Part shown: in pieces, positions 26,368-35,822 of the stretch
Layout: each line of letters begins with the position of its first letter
Position numbering within the stretch: the stretch's first letter is position 1
Assembly: GCF_014138285.1 (NCBI RefSeq)
Contig: NZ_JACGXN010000011.1
Location: 1 to 64,000 of the forward strand
DNA length: 64,000 nt
Origin: Phyllobacterium myrsinacearum
GTDB lineage: Bacteria > Pseudomonadota > Alphaproteobacteria > Rhizobiales > Rhizobiaceae
Direction: 5' to 3'
Program-made: the position numbers and the translations under genes
The notes under the pieces: model-generated
Database searches by the model: none
The model's input: only the letters and a program-made list of their open reading frames with translations
Told to the model about the DNA's origin: nothing

Positions 26368-26551
26368 GCTGCGCTTCCTTTCTGATGCTTGTGGCTGTTG
26401 CGATACAGACCACGTTTTATCATCACTCGAGGCGCAGCACCCTCTCCACAGTCTCAAATCTTCTGAAGATGGGCACCAAGTCGAATACCCAATCTAAGTA
26501 ATTGATATAAAACAACAATTACGAATTATGCTAATCCAATGTGCGCAGAAG
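26368..26551. other. Upstream flank of the IS110 remnant
   Basis: No gene visible. In IS110-group elements the non-coding end upstream of the transposase encodes the bridge RNA, so a decayed bridge-RNA region might lie here. I did not fold it. Confidence 0.25.
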
Positions 26552-26935
26552 TCAATGTGCCGGTACTTCTTCTGGAATTGCTGCCTGAGATGCTTCCTGG
26601 TCGCTGATATCGCTGTCAGTCACATCAAGTCCCATGAGCCAGTCCCACGCGGCCGCATCGGTGCTCAGATCTTCGCCCCATGCCTCGACTTCAGCTGGCG
26701 CTGGCACAAACAAAACCGGACCAAGCTCCATCATTCGGCTTTTTGAAATGATGTGATCGACACTCAATGCATTCACGATGCCGATGCGGGTATGCGGCGA
26801 GCTCAGGAATGGCCGCAGATCCGACGGTGACTTGATGATCACAGGATCGCTTAAGGTCGGATTGTCCTGTTGCATCTGCAGGGCAAGAACATATTTGCCG
26901 CTGCCTGTGCCTCCATAGATGACGATCTTCGTCAT
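26552..26935 (-). CDS. Small hypothetical protein with a P-loop-like N-terminus
   Basis: The 127-residue product starts MTKIVIYGGTGSGKYVLALQ, which looks like a Walker A loop at the end of a first beta strand, but the residue after GK is Tyr instead of Ser/Thr. The remaining chain has IIKSPSDLRPFLSS, RIGIVNAL and an acidic C-terminal half; no Walker B is obvious. An ATG at 26944 is an alternative start. I do not recognise the family. It lies at the edge of the mobile-DNA scar and may be part of it. Confidence 0.55.
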   Translation of the reverse strand: MTKIVIYGGTGSGKYVLALQMQQDNPTLSDPVIIKSPSDLRPFLSSPHTRIGIVNALSVDHIISKSRMMELGPVLFVPAPAEVEAWGEDLSTDAAAWDWLMGLDVTDSDISDQEASQAAIPEEVPAH

Positions 26936-27058
26936 CAGTGTCATCTCAATGCTTATTCCGTTTGGATGACGGTGTTTCGGGAGGAAGGAATAGCGGTGGG
27001 TTGGCAAGGCGATTTCCTTTTGAAATCAAATCTTTAAATTATTAACAGCAATACCGGT

Positions 27059-27409
27059 TCAAACGTGGGAAAGGATATTGACGATATTTCCGTAGGGATC
27101 ACGAACGTAAAAACGGCGCACGCCCCAAGGTTCATCGGTAATATCGTAGGGAATTTCCAATCCGGCTGCTTTTGCCTTCAGATACACCTGATCCACATCA
27201 TCGACCTCGATGGAGAGCGCGGGGAGGGGCGTACCTGAACCGCCTTCGCTTGCTACACTTAATTCCGGTTTGGAGATAGTATCGGAGGCGAATGTCAGTA
27301 TCCATCCGTGATCCATAACGACCTTAAGGTCGAGCAGCTCTTCATAAAAGGTTCTGGCAAGCGCGGGATCGGTTGCTTTGAGATTTGCCACTATACGTCG
27401 AACAGCCAT
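27059..27409 (-). CDS. VOC-family (glyoxalase/bleomycin-resistance-like) protein
   Basis: GGGAGGA before the ATG at 27409 fixes the start (MAVRRIVANL), giving 116 residues. The beta-alpha-beta-beta-beta pattern of the VOC fold is visible: NLKATDPALARTFYEELL, then PALSIEVDDVDQVYLKA, and VRRFYVRDPYGNIVNI at the end, with the typical (R/V)DP(Y/D)GN motif. Members include glyoxalases, dioxygenases and drug-binding proteins. Function not assignable here. Confidence 0.85.
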   Translation of the reverse strand: MAVRRIVANLKATDPALARTFYEELLDLKVVMDHGWILTFASDTISKPELSVASEGGSGTPLPALSIEVDDVDQVYLKAKAAGLEIPYDITDEPWGVRRFYVRDPYGNIVNILSHV

Positions 27410-27494
27410 CGCTTCCTCCCGTTGATCGCCGGTCTTTATCTTAGCGCTCAATGCAGACTTGATCTACACGTCAAGGTCATTAAAAGATTTACCC

Positions 27495-27959
27495 ATGCGT
27501 GGCTCAGCAATCGCCAAACCGGTTTTCCTCGCCGTAACGTTGATCCTCTTCGGAGTGTCAGGTTATCTGGCGATACATACACATCGTTTTATCATTAACG
27601 CGGAACGGGCTCAGGGGCGCGTTGTTGAAATGCTGACAGAACCGTCCAGCAACGGAGGATCTGCGCTTTCACGACCGGTGGTCGAGTTCATGACAGCTGA
27701 CGGCACCAAAATCGAATTCCATTCGACCAGCGCTTCTTCTCCGCCGTCCTTTGCACGCAACGAAATCGTTACCGTGCTCTATAACCCGTCACAACCGCAG
27801 TCTGCCGAGATCAGTGACTTTTTTTCCCTATGGGGCGGAGTGTTGATCACAGGCGCACTGTGCATCGCCTTCGCGGGATTTACGGCCGCTTTTTATCTTC
27901 GCGTAAGGTCTTCCGCGCAAAAGCCCCGGCGCAAGCAGACATCTCAGGCAAAATCATAG
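27495..27959 (+). CDS. DUF3592-type membrane protein
   Basis: The 154-residue protein has two membrane segments, near residues 7-30 (KPVFLAVTLILFGVSGYLAI) and 108-130 (WGGVLITGALCIAFAGFTAA), around a periplasmic region. That region contains AQGRVVEM, RPVVEF and VTVLYNPSQPQSAEI, the DUF3592 pattern. An ATG at 27459 would add twelve residues. Function of the family is unknown. It ends convergently with the RND pump operon across a terminator. Confidence 0.75.
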   Translation: MRGSAIAKPVFLAVTLILFGVSGYLAIHTHRFIINAERAQGRVVEMLTEPSSNGGSALSRPVVEFMTADGTKIEFHSTSASSPPSFARNEIVTVLYNPSQPQSAEISDFFSLWGGVLITGALCIAFAGFTAAFYLRVRSSAQKPRRKQTSQAKS

Positions 27960-27970
27960 CCCGAAAGTGC

Positions 27971-28011
27971 AGAGCCCCCTCAGTCCGAAGCGGGGAGGGG
28001 GCTCTTTGTTT
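27971..28011. terminator. Bidirectional terminator between DUF3592 gene and RND pump
   Basis: AGAGCCCCCTC pairs perfectly with GAGGGGGCTCT around a 13-base loop, followed by TTGTTT on the plus strand. It sits between two convergent genes. Confidence 0.75.
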
Positions 28012-31000
28012 ATTCCGCCGGTGCAGGCACGGACTGCGTGTCGGGCAAGGATGATTTCTTCTTGCCGGGATCTTTCCAGGCAATGAGCCGGTAGAACATC
28101 GGAATAAAGAACGTCGCGATAAAGGTCGCCGCCAGCATGCCGCCGATAACGCCGGTACCGATCGCATGGCGACTTGCCGAACCGGCACCGGAGCTGATGG
28201 CCAACGGCACAACGCCCAGAATGAAGGCAAGCGAGGTCATGACAATCGGCCGGAAGCGCAACCGCGCCGCCTCGATGGCAGCCTCTGCTGCGGAATAACC
28301 CTCCTGCCGTTTCAGGACAGCGAACTCCACAATCAGAATAGCGTTCTTCGCCGCAAGACCGATCAGCGTCACCATACCGATCTGGAAGTACACATCATTG
28401 GTCAATCCGCGCAGCATGGTCGCGCCTAAAGCACCAAAGAGTGCGAAAGGCACCGCCATGATAACCGCCAGCGGCAGGCTCCATTTTTCGTACTGGGCCG
28501 CAAGGATCAGAAACACCATGAGGATGCCGAAAATCATCGCCTGCGAACCTGTACCGCTGGTTGCCAGCTCCTGGAAGGAAGAACCGGTCCAGGCGATCTG
28601 GAAGCCTTCGGGCAGCGTTTCCCTGGCCACTTCCTGCATGGCCTTGATTGCATCACCCGATGTGTATCCCGGGGCCGGATTGCCTGTCACCTTGGCTGCG
28701 CTGAACGCATTGAACCGTTCAAGCTGATCAGGGCCAACAATGCGCTTGACGGTGACCAGGGCACTCAGCGGGATCATGCTGCCGGAATCGGCACGCACAA
28801 ACACCTGGCGCAGATCGTCCGGTGTCCGCCGGAAATCCGCTTCGGATTGCAGGTTCACCTGATAGTTGCGGCCGTAGAGCGTGAAATCATTCACATAGAG
28901 ACTGCCGAAAGATGCCTGCATGGCATCGAAGACAGAATTGATCGGGACGTTCAGCGCCTTGGCCTTGTCGCGATCAAGATCGAGTTGATACTGCGGCACA
29001 TTCGGGTCGAATGTCGTTCTCACGCTGGTAAGTTCAGGGCGCCTGGACGCTGCCTCGACGATTTTGTTTGTGGCATCCGTAAGCTTGGCCACGTTGCTTC
29101 CGGTGCGGTCCTGTACATAAAGCTCGAAGCCACCTGTCGTACTCAACCCTTGAATCGGCGGTGGATTGAACGCCAATACCATGGCGTCCTTGATGCCCGC
29201 GTTCATGCCCATGATGGGACCTGTCATATTGCGGGCGTCGAGTTCCGGCGTCTTGCGCTGGCTCCAGTCCTTCAATGTGAGGAAGGTCGTTCCGGCATTG
29301 GATTTCTGACCACCGGAGAGAAGATCAAAACCGGCGATGGCAAAGACGTTCTCTGCAGCGGGGTGTTTGGCCATGTTCTGCGATGCCTGTTCCATGGCAG
29401 CCTTGGTTCGCGTCAACGAAGCTGCAGGCGGCAGAACTGCGACGCTGAGAAGAACACCCTGGTCTTCATCAGGAACAAGCGATCCCGGTATCTTGTAGAA
29501 CATATAGGCGGTGCCGCCGATGAGGAAGGCAAACAGCGTCAGTCCGATGGCCACCCGTTTGATCAGGAACTGCACTCCTGATGTATAGCCGGATGCCACG
29601 CGATCAAAGGCACGGTTGAAGATCCGGAACGGCAGTGCCGGTTCGTGATGACCGGGCTTGAGGATCAGGGCGCAAAGCGCCGGTGTCAGCGTCAGCGCGA
29701 CAATGCCCGAGATGGTCACCGACATGGCAATGGTGACAGCAAACTGCTTGTACATGGCGCCCGCGAGCCCGCCCATGAAGGAAACGGGCACAAACACCGC
29801 GCACAGCACCAGCACGATGGCAACAACCGGACCGGTGACCTCGCTCATCGCCTTGATGGCGGCCTCGCGCGGCGGCAGCTTTTCCGTCGACATGATACGT
29901 TCGACGTTTTCCAGAACCACAATCGCATCATCGACGACGATACCGATCGCCAGCACAAGGCCGAACAGCGTCAGCAGGTTGATGGAAAAACCAAGGACAT
30001 ACATGCCTGCAAATGTGCCAATGATCGAGATTGGAACGGCGATGACGGGAATAAGCATGGCGCGCCAGTTTTGCAGGAAGATGAAGACCACCAGCACAAC
30101 AAGAATAATCGCTTCGATGAATGTGGTGACGACTTCGTCAATTGAAGCCTGGATGAATTTGGTTGTGTTGTAGGGTATCGAATAATCCATACCCGTCGGG
30201 AAGGCCGCCTTCAGCTCATCCATGCGGCTGCGCACAGCTTCCATCGTGTTGAGCGCGTTGGCCCCCGGTTGCAGATAGACCGCGATGGGAATGGCAGGCG
30301 TTCCATTGAGCTTGCTGTCGACGGCATAGCTCTGTGCGCCAAGTTCAACCCGGGCAACATCACCAAGCCGCAAGGTTGCCGCGTTGGGAGAAGAGCGCAG
30401 GATGATGTTCTCGAAAGCCTTCGCGTCAGGCAAACGACCCATGGTCGTGGCCGAATAGGTGAATGCATTCGACTGTGGATCGGGCTGATCACCGAACTTG
30501 CCGGCGGCAAACTGGGAATTCTGCTCGCGAATGGCCGTCGCCACATCCGTCGGGGTCAGATTGTACTGCGCCAGCTTGTCCGGGCGCAGCCAGATGCGCA
30601 TCGAATAATTGGGATTGCCGAGAACTTGAGCGTCGCCGACGCCGGGAATACGCTTCAGATCGTCAACAACGTTGAGCAGCGCATAGTTACCAATATAGGT
30701 GCGGTCATATTGACTGCCTTCAGAGAACATGGCCACCAGACCAAGGATCGACGAGTTGCGCTTGGTAACGGTCACGCCCTGACGGGTCACATCCTGCGGC
30801 AGGGTCGATGTCGCGCGCTGCACGCGATTGTTGACGTTGATCGTCGCCTGATCGGCATTGGTGCCCAGCGCAAAGGTCACGGTCAGCTGCATCTGGCCGC
30901 TGGCCGAGTTTGTCGACTGCATGTAAAGCATGTTTTCGACGCCATTGATCTGCTGTTCCAGCGGCGATGCAACGGTCTGCGCGATCGTTTCAGCGCTGGC

Positions 31001-31153
31001 GCCCGGATAATTGGCACTGACCACCACCTGGGGAGGTGTCAGTTCCGGATATTGGGCAATCGGGAGCACCCTTATCGCAACGATACCTGCCAGAACGATG
31101 ATGATCGAAATGACAGCTGCGAAAACAGGCCGGTCAATGAAGAAGCGGTTCAT
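28010..31153 (-). CDS. RND multidrug efflux permease (HAE1, BepE/AcrB type)
   Basis: The 1047-residue inner-membrane transporter starts [18 protein letters not shown] with [20 protein letters not shown], the standard RND entry. It has twelve membrane segments in two halves, and [21 protein letters not shown] in the fourth segment carries the proton-relay Asp pair (VVDDAIVV). [20 protein letters not shown] is the matching site in the second half. It pumps amphiphilic drugs through a MFP/outer-membrane assembly. The gene overlaps the adaptor gene upstream by four bases (ATGA). No outer-membrane factor gene follows, so it probably uses a TolC/BepC protein encoded elsewhere. The Brucella BepDE pump has the same layout. 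Confidence 0.93.
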   Translation of the reverse strand: MNRFFIDRPVFAAVISIIIVLAGIVAIRVLPIAQYPELTPPQVVVSANYPGASAETIAQTVASPLEQQINGVENMLYMQSTNSASGQMQLTVTFALGTNADQATINVNNRVQRATSTLPQDVTRQGVTVTKRNSSILGLVAMFSEGSQYDRTYIGNYALLNVVDDLKRIPGVGDAQVLGNPNYSMRIWLRPDKLAQYNLTPTDVATAIREQNSQFAAGKFGDQPDPQSNAFTYSATTMGRLPDAKAFENIILRSSPNAATLRLGDVARVELGAQSYAVDSKLNGTPAIPIAVYLQPGANALNTMEAVRSRMDELKAAFPTGMDYSIPYNTTKFIQASIDEVVTTFIEAIILVVLVVFIFLQNWRAMLIPVIAVPISIIGTFAGMYVLGFSINLLTLFGLVLAIGIVVDDAIVVLENVERIMSTEKLPPREAAIKAMSEVTGPVVAIVLVLCAVFVPVSFMGGLAGAMYKQFAVTIAMSVTISGIVALTLTPALCALILKPGHHEPALPFRIFNRAFDRVASGYTSGVQFLIKRVAIGLTLFAFLIGGTAYMFYKIPGSLVPDEDQGVLLSVAVLPPAASLTRTKAAMEQASQNMAKHPAAENVFAIAGFDLLSGGQKSNAGTTFLTLKDWSQRKTPELDARNMTGPIMGMNAGIKDAMVLAFNPPPIQGLSTTGGFELYVQDRTGSNVAKLTDATNKIVEAASRRPELTSVRTTFDPNVPQYQLDLDRDKAKALNVPINSVFDAMQASFGSLYVNDFTLYGRNYQVNLQSEADFRRTPDDLRQVFVRADSGSMIPLSALVTVKRIVGPDQLERFNAFSAAKVTGNPAPGYTSGDAIKAMQEVARETLPEGFQIAWTGSSFQELATSGTGSQAMIFGILMVFLILAAQYEKWSLPLAVIMAVPFALFGALGATMLRGLTNDVYFQIGMVTLIGLAAKNAILIVEFAVLKRQEGYSAAEAAIEAARLRFRPIVMTSLAFILGVVPLAISSGAGSASRHAIGTGVIGGMLAATFIATFFIPMFYRLIAWKDPGKKKSSLPDTQSVPAPAE

Positions 31154-32313
31154 TGGGTCACCAGCGCCTGTTTGACACTTTCCGTCGCCGAAACAAGCTG
31201 TCCCGGCTTCACCTTGATAACCCCCTCCGTCACTACGCGGTCACCTGCGGCAAGGCCAGAGAGCACGATCCAGCCCTTATTGACCTGTTGACCAAGATTG
31301 AGCGGCCGGACTTCCGCCTTGCCCTCATTGTTCACCACATAGACAAACTGTCCCTTGGGACCCTGCATCAATGCTGCTTCGGGAATGACAATGGTATCGT
31401 TCACCGTGACACCCGTTACAGTCGCACGGACAAACTGGCCAGGAAGGAGACGGCGATCCGGATTGTCGATAATGGCCCGAACACCCAGCGTGCCTGTCTC
31501 AAGATCAAGGCTGCTGGAGGTAAAATCGATAGTGCCGAGATGGTTGTAAACCGTTCCATCGCCAAATGAGAGTTTGACTGAAAGCTTGTTGGCCTCCAGT
31601 CCCTTGGCCTTGCGCTCGTCCAGCAATCGGCGAATTTCTGCCGCTTCCGTGTCCGTAAAGGAGAAATTGATATAGACCGGATCGGTCTGGGTAATGGAGG
31701 TCAGCAGGCTTGAAGCTGCATCTGTTCCGATCAGACTGCCTTCCGAAACCTGCTCCCGGGTTGTTACACCGCTGATGGGCGCAGTAACCTTCGTATATTG
31801 CAGATTGAGCTCTGCTGTTCTGACCTGCGCCTTTGCTGCCGCGACGGCAGCTGCGTTCAAATCACGCGTCGATACGGCTGTGTCGCGTGCCGCCGTACTT
31901 TGCACTTTCTGGTCCACCAGCGTTTGCGCACGGTCGGCGTCACGCACCGACTGGGCATATTGTGCCTGTGCCTGCTGGAGCTGGGCTTGAACGCGGGCGA
32001 GCTCGGCTTCGTAAGGGGCCGGGTCGATCTCAAACAGCAGATCACCTGCCTTTACCTCCGAACCCTCAACAAAATTGCGCTTCATAAGAATACCGCCGAC
32101 GCGGGCACGAACCTGTACATCGCGATAGGCTGTGATCCGCGCTGCATACTGGTAGGACAGATCAACTTCCTCCGGATGAACGGCAACCGCAGTCACCTGT
32201 GGCGGAGGAGGGGTCTTGCTGCCGGCCTGCTGAGCATTAGCCGGCAAATTGAGTGCCAGCGTCGCGCTTGCAAGAAAAACGAGACCGAGAAAACGGGTGC
32301 CGAGCAAAGTCAT
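31150..32313 (-). CDS. RND pump periplasmic adaptor (membrane fusion protein, BepD/AcrA type)
   Basis: From the ATG at 32313 it has 387 residues with a signal sequence ([20 protein letters not shown], ending at ANA-QQA). A lipoyl half ([20 protein letters not shown], residues about 68-87), a coiled-coil hairpin with many Gln/Ala, a second lipoyl half, and the beta-barrel domain ([12 protein letters not shown]) are in order. There is no lipobox Cys. It links the pump to the outer membrane. It is the first gene of the two-gene operon; no good ribosome site is seen, so the start is probable rather than certain. Confidence 0.9.
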   Translation of the reverse strand: MTLLGTRFLGLVFLASATLALNLPANAQQAGSKTPPPPQVTAVAVHPEEVDLSYQYAARITAYRDVQVRARVGGILMKRNFVEGSEVKAGDLLFEIDPAPYEAELARVQAQLQQAQAQYAQSVRDADRAQTLVDQKVQSTAARDTAVSTRDLNAAAVAAAKAQVRTAELNLQYTKVTAPISGVTTREQVSEGSLIGTDAASSLLTSITQTDPVYINFSFTDTEAAEIRRLLDERKAKGLEANKLSVKLSFGDGTVYNHLGTIDFTSSSLDLETGTLGVRAIIDNPDRRLLPGQFVRATVTGVTVNDTIVIPEAALMQGPKGQFVYVVNNEGKAEVRPLNLGQQVNKGWIVLSGLAAGDRVVTEGVIKVKPGQLVSATESVKQALVTQ

Positions 32314-32351
32314 GGGAGGATTCGCTTGTCCGAGGAATATCTGGGCGCATG

Positions 32352-32375
32352 TACAAACATACATCCGTGATTGTA
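32352..32375. promoter_or_regulatory. Candidate TetR operator between pump and regulator genes
   Basis: TACAAACATACA and TCCGTGATTGTA form an imperfect 24-bp inverted repeat, with eight of twelve arm positions paired and the outer five perfect (TACAA/TTGTA). It resembles the AcrR-type operator (TACATACATT...). It lies 38-62 bases from the adaptor start and about 150 from the TetR start. Confidence 0.5.
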
Positions 32376-32526
32376 AATAAACGAAAGCGTGATATTGTGT
32401 CGGAAAATAGACCGGACACGATCACGTTTGGGTTATCGAACCAGCGGTACGAAATGGCCGCAGGTGAGCACCCGAAGAACGATGTTCCGGCATTCCAGGA
32501 GGAAACACCCGAGCGAAGGAGGCGTT

Positions 32527-33195
32527 ATGCGCAGGACCAAAGCCGAGGCCGGAGAAACGCGGGAAACCATTTTGGATTCCGCGGAAACGGTCTTTTTGGA
32601 ACATGGTGTCAATCAGTCAACACTCAACCAGATTGCCGAGCATGCCGGCGTGACGCGCGGGGCCATTTATTTTCACTTCAAGGACAAGATCGGGCTCTAT
32701 CAGGAGGTTGTTGAACGTGTACGGCTCCCGCAAGATGATCTTCTGACCAAGGCAGTTCACTGCGAGAACAGCAATCCGCTCGACATTGCCCTGGATGCGG
32801 GCATCTTCTGTCTTGAAAACTTTGCCGGGGACCCGCGAAAACAACGCGTTTTTACCATCATTACCCAGCGCTGTGAGTATGTAGGCGAAATGGCACAGGT
32901 TCTGGAACGGCTTCGCGACCTCAATGACGAGGTTCATGAGATGCTTCTGCGTTTGACCACGCTGGCCAGAAAGCGCGGGGTACTTTCGATCGCATGGCGC
33001 CCTGATATAGCAGCGCGAGCCCTGCAAAGCACAATGACCGGCCTGTTGTTTGAATGGATGCGGCTGGAAAAATCATTTGATCTGGTCGCTGCAGGAACGA
33101 TGACGATGACAGCCATTGTCGACTCCCTGCGAAAGAAAGAGATTCGGGTCGAGACGCCTGCTGTCAAAGCAAAGAAACTGTTGGTTGTATCGTAG
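32527..33195 (+). CDS. TetR-family repressor of the RND pump (AcrR/BepR type)
   Basis: From the ATG at 32527 (GAAGGAGG upstream) it has 222 residues. The N-terminal helix-turn-helix reads ETILDSAETVFLEHGVNQST, LNQIAEHAGVTRGAIYFHF and the KDKIGL end, as in AcrR. The C-terminal domain would bind inducing drugs. It is divergent from the pump operon and probably represses both directions through the site at 32352-32375. Confidence 0.9.
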   Translation: MRRTKAEAGETRETILDSAETVFLEHGVNQSTLNQIAEHAGVTRGAIYFHFKDKIGLYQEVVERVRLPQDDLLTKAVHCENSNPLDIALDAGIFCLENFAGDPRKQRVFTIITQRCEYVGEMAQVLERLRDLNDEVHEMLLRLTTLARKRGVLSIAWRPDIAARALQSTMTGLLFEWMRLEKSFDLVAAGTMTMTAIVDSLRKKEIRVETPAVKAKKLLVVS

Positions 33196-33352
33196 ATATT
33201 TACCGATGGTCTTATCCTGGTTCCCCAGATAAATGGGCCGCAAGCCTAGTATCAAAGGTCCATACAGGGTAAACAACGGCTCCCTTCCTGCGCTGACGGC
33301 CTGCATCGGCAATCCGTATCGCTCATCAGGGCGAACACGAGAGGATTGAACA

Positions 33353-33535
33353 ATGGCCATCAAATTTACAGCCAAGGACCCCGCACCGAACGAACTTCCG
33401 GTTCCCGCAAAGGTCGCGAAGCCTGCAAAGATCGAACCGGATGCGGTGGATTCGACATCTGATGTTGAATCGGCCGATAGCGATCTGTTCAACGCGGCAT
33501 CCAAGCTGCCACCGCGCAAACGCAAGGGCAAATAA
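33353..33535 (+). CDS. Small hypothetical protein, Ala/Pro/Lys-rich
   Basis: A 60-residue open frame with AGGA before the ATG. It has low complexity: PVPAKVAKPAKIEPD, a Ser/Asp stretch, and a basic end PPRKRKGK. There is no domain. The next gene begins six bases after its stop, so it is probably translated with it. The strong ribosome site and position support a real gene. Confidence 0.55.
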   Translation: MAIKFTAKDPAPNELPVPAKVAKPAKIEPDAVDSTSDVESADSDLFNAASKLPPRKRKGK

Positions 33536-33540
33536 CACGT

Positions 33541-33834
33541 ATGGATGCAGGTGAGATTTTTGATTGCCAGACCTGCGGCGCCTGTTGCTGCTACTCGTCA
33601 AAGTGGCCGCGATTTTCCACAGAAGATGACGAACAGCTTGCGCTTATTCCAGCCAAATACGTTGCCAGTGACGAAAGTGGCATGCGCTGTATTGGCGTTC
33701 GCTGCTCGGCATTGAATGGTGAGATCGGCAAAACCACAGCTTGCGGAATTTACGACGTACGGCCCGAAGTATGCCGTTCCTGTATGCCGGGCGACCCGGA
33801 ATGCCTCATGGCGCGCCGCGCGCACAATCTCTGA
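33541..33834 (+). CDS. YkgJ-family cysteine-cluster protein
   Basis: The 97 residues contain CQTCGACCCYSSKWPRF (C-x2-C-x2-CC type), then CIGVRCSALNG, TTACGIYDVRPEVCRSC and a last Cys in GDPEC. This cysteine pattern belongs to the YkgJ/Fe-S or zinc-binding family (CxxCxxCC). A metal-cluster role is likely. The partner is unknown. Confidence 0.8.
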   Translation: MDAGEIFDCQTCGACCCYSSKWPRFSTEDDEQLALIPAKYVASDESGMRCIGVRCSALNGEIGKTTACGIYDVRPEVCRSCMPGDPECLMARRAHNL

Positions 33835-34066
33835 CCCGGGCAATTTCCTGTGCGACTGGCAAGCCGGACAGGCTCAATCCTAAGCAGCCCTGCGCACGAG
33901 TGAAATCATTAAAATTTCCCACGCCATACCCATCAACAAGATGTGATTCAGATGTGTGCGTATCGGTCAAAAACTTGCCCTGATTGGGTTCGTATTTCTG
34001 GCAGCCTTTTGAATACGATTGTCAGCAGCCAGCATTTCAAACGAACACGCTATCCGGAGATTCATC

Positions 34067-34363
34067 ATGCATAGAAGCAATGTCGATCGTGAACCGGAAT
34101 ATGTTAGAGAGCGTACCGGAGGACCACGGAACCTGGGTCGGATATACCTGCTGAGTCTGGCACTGTGTGCGGCTCTGGTCGCCACAACCGCGGTGGGTTA
34201 TGAATCCACAGCACCGGATGTCACGACTGTAACCGCCTCTGCGACAAAGGCAGGACTTAACCAGAGGGTGGACGACAAAACACCGCTGACGTTCTGCAAC
34301 AATGTTGAGGATGCCACAAAGGCTGACCAAAAGCTGTTGCTGTGGAAGAAGTTCGATATCTGA
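34067..34363 (+). CDS. Hypothetical single-pass membrane or secreted protein
   Basis: GGAG before the ATG at 34067 marks the start of a 98-residue protein. An unusually long charged N-terminus (REPEYVRERTGGPR) precedes one hydrophobic segment (IYLLSLALCAALVATTAVGY, about 27-46). A short C-terminal part ends LLLWKKFDI. No family recognised. It is convergent with the Hsp70-like gene. Confidence 0.5.
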   Translation: MHRSNVDREPEYVRERTGGPRNLGRIYLLSLALCAALVATTAVGYESTAPDVTTVTASATKAGLNQRVDDKTPLTFCNNVEDATKADQKLLLWKKFDI

Positions 34364-34397
34364 CAAACCGCTTGTTCATGGCCGCAACCCGGACCGA

Positions 34398-35687
34398 TCA
34401 GGCGGTCCACTGCGGGGTGTCTTCACGTTCGCCGATAAGCGCCAGTCCATGCGCGATCGAGAGCAATTCACCGCCACTCTCGATCCGGTCCTGAGGAAAC
34501 CGTTCGGTGAATATGCGCCTGACCGCCGGGACAAACGACGTACCACCGGTCAGGAATACCTTGTCGATATCGCTCGCTGACGTGCTTGTCTTTTCCAGGA
34601 CATCATCAAGCGCACCTTCAATGCGTGCCAGGTCAGTCGCAATCCAGCTCTCAAAGTCCCTGCGCTTGATTATTCTGTGGCCACCACGTCCCAACGGTTC
34701 AAAGTTGAACTCAGCCTCATCAGCAGTAGATAGCGCCATTTTAGTCGCCGAGACCGCCTGATAAAGCGGATAGCCCTCGTCATGATCGACCAGATCGACG
34801 AAAACTTCGAGCTTTTCCGGATCGAGGCTGGAACGCACCAGTTTCTTCAACTCGGAAAATTCCCGCGACGTCTTGAAGATCGAAAGCTGGTTCCACCGGC
34901 CGAAGTTGGCATAGTAGGAAGAGGGGACTTCCAAGGTCTTGTCAAAGCTCTTGAAGAAGCTTCCCTTGCCGATTTGCGGGGCGACGATGCTGTCAATCAT
35001 CCGGAAGTCGAAATGATCTCCTGCAATACCGACACCGGAATGGCCGATTGGCGTTGCACTGAGCTTTCCACCCTTGGTTTCAAACCGGATGAGTGAATAG
35101 TCCGTCGTACCGCCGCCAAAATCGGCGACCAATACGGTGGCGTCTGCCTTGAGATTCTGGGCGAAATAGAAAGCCGCTGCCACGGGTTCATAGACATAGT
35201 GAATCTCAGGAAAGCCAAACCGGGTCAGTGCCTCGTTGTAGCGCGCTGTTGCCAATGCTGGATCGGGATTGGCTCCGGCAAAATGCACGGGCCTGCCGGT
35301 CACGATGCGTTTGACATCTGTCGGCCATTCATCGCCGGCATAGGACTTGAGCCGCCGCACGAAAATTTCCATCAAGTCTTCAAATGAGTGACGCTTTGCA
35401 AAAATCAGCGTGCCTTGGAACAGGGCACTTGCCGCGAATGTCTTGATCGACTGCAGGAAGCGGCATTCGCCGGGATTATCGATGAACTGGCGGATGGCTG
35501 CATGTCCGGCCTCAACCTTCAATGCCGCCGCACCCGCGAGGGGATCCTTCATGAAGGACAGTGCCGTTCGCATGCTGTCAGCCGTGCCGGTAGCGTTGGT
35601 GAATGACAACGAGCGTGTCGTTTTTCCGTCCGCCAGTGCCAGAACCGTGTTGGTCGTGCCAAAGTCGAAACCCAGCGCCTGAGCCAT
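34398..35687 (-). CDS. Hsp70-family actin-like ATPase (YegD-like)
   Basis: The 429-residue protein begins ALGFDFGTTNTVLAL, the phosphate-1 motif, and has VADFGGGTTDYSLIRF (phosphate 2) near residue 190 and FLTGGTSFVPAVRRIFTERF near 370. Its length covers the nucleotide-binding domain only, without a DnaK-type substrate-binding domain. These YegD-like proteins are orphan Hsp70s with unknown clients. No DnaJ or GrpE gene lies nearby. Confidence 0.85.
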   Translation of the reverse strand: MAQALGFDFGTTNTVLALADGKTTRSLSFTNATGTADSMRTALSFMKDPLAGAAALKVEAGHAAIRQFIDNPGECRFLQSIKTFAASALFQGTLIFAKRHSFEDLMEIFVRRLKSYAGDEWPTDVKRIVTGRPVHFAGANPDPALATARYNEALTRFGFPEIHYVYEPVAAAFYFAQNLKADATVLVADFGGGTTDYSLIRFETKGGKLSATPIGHSGVGIAGDHFDFRMIDSIVAPQIGKGSFFKSFDKTLEVPSSYYANFGRWNQLSIFKTSREFSELKKLVRSSLDPEKLEVFVDLVDHDEGYPLYQAVSATKMALSTADEAEFNFEPLGRGGHRIIKRRDFESWIATDLARIEGALDDVLEKTSTSASDIDKVFLTGGTSFVPAVRRIFTERFPQDRIESGGELLSIAHGLALIGEREDTPQWTA

Positions 35688-35822
35688 TGCTGCGCTCCTT
35701 TATGCCATGAATGTCAGAAATCGGGACGAGGCCCGTCGAATGGGCTTCGCGCGCCCAAATCAAGGACGCGCGTCATGACATAGCAAACGTGGGGACGCAA
35801 GGTGCGTTTTTAATACGACCGG

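Noticed and set aside
30269..31291. Long plus-strand open frame (340 codons) opposite the RND pump gene
   Set aside because: It is antisense to a strongly conserved transporter gene and has the Arg/His-rich composition typical of a shadow frame.
35796..35816. ACGCA-AGG-TGCGT followed by TTTTT as a terminator
   Set aside because: The T-run is on the plus strand, where no gene ends, and the stem has only five base pairs.
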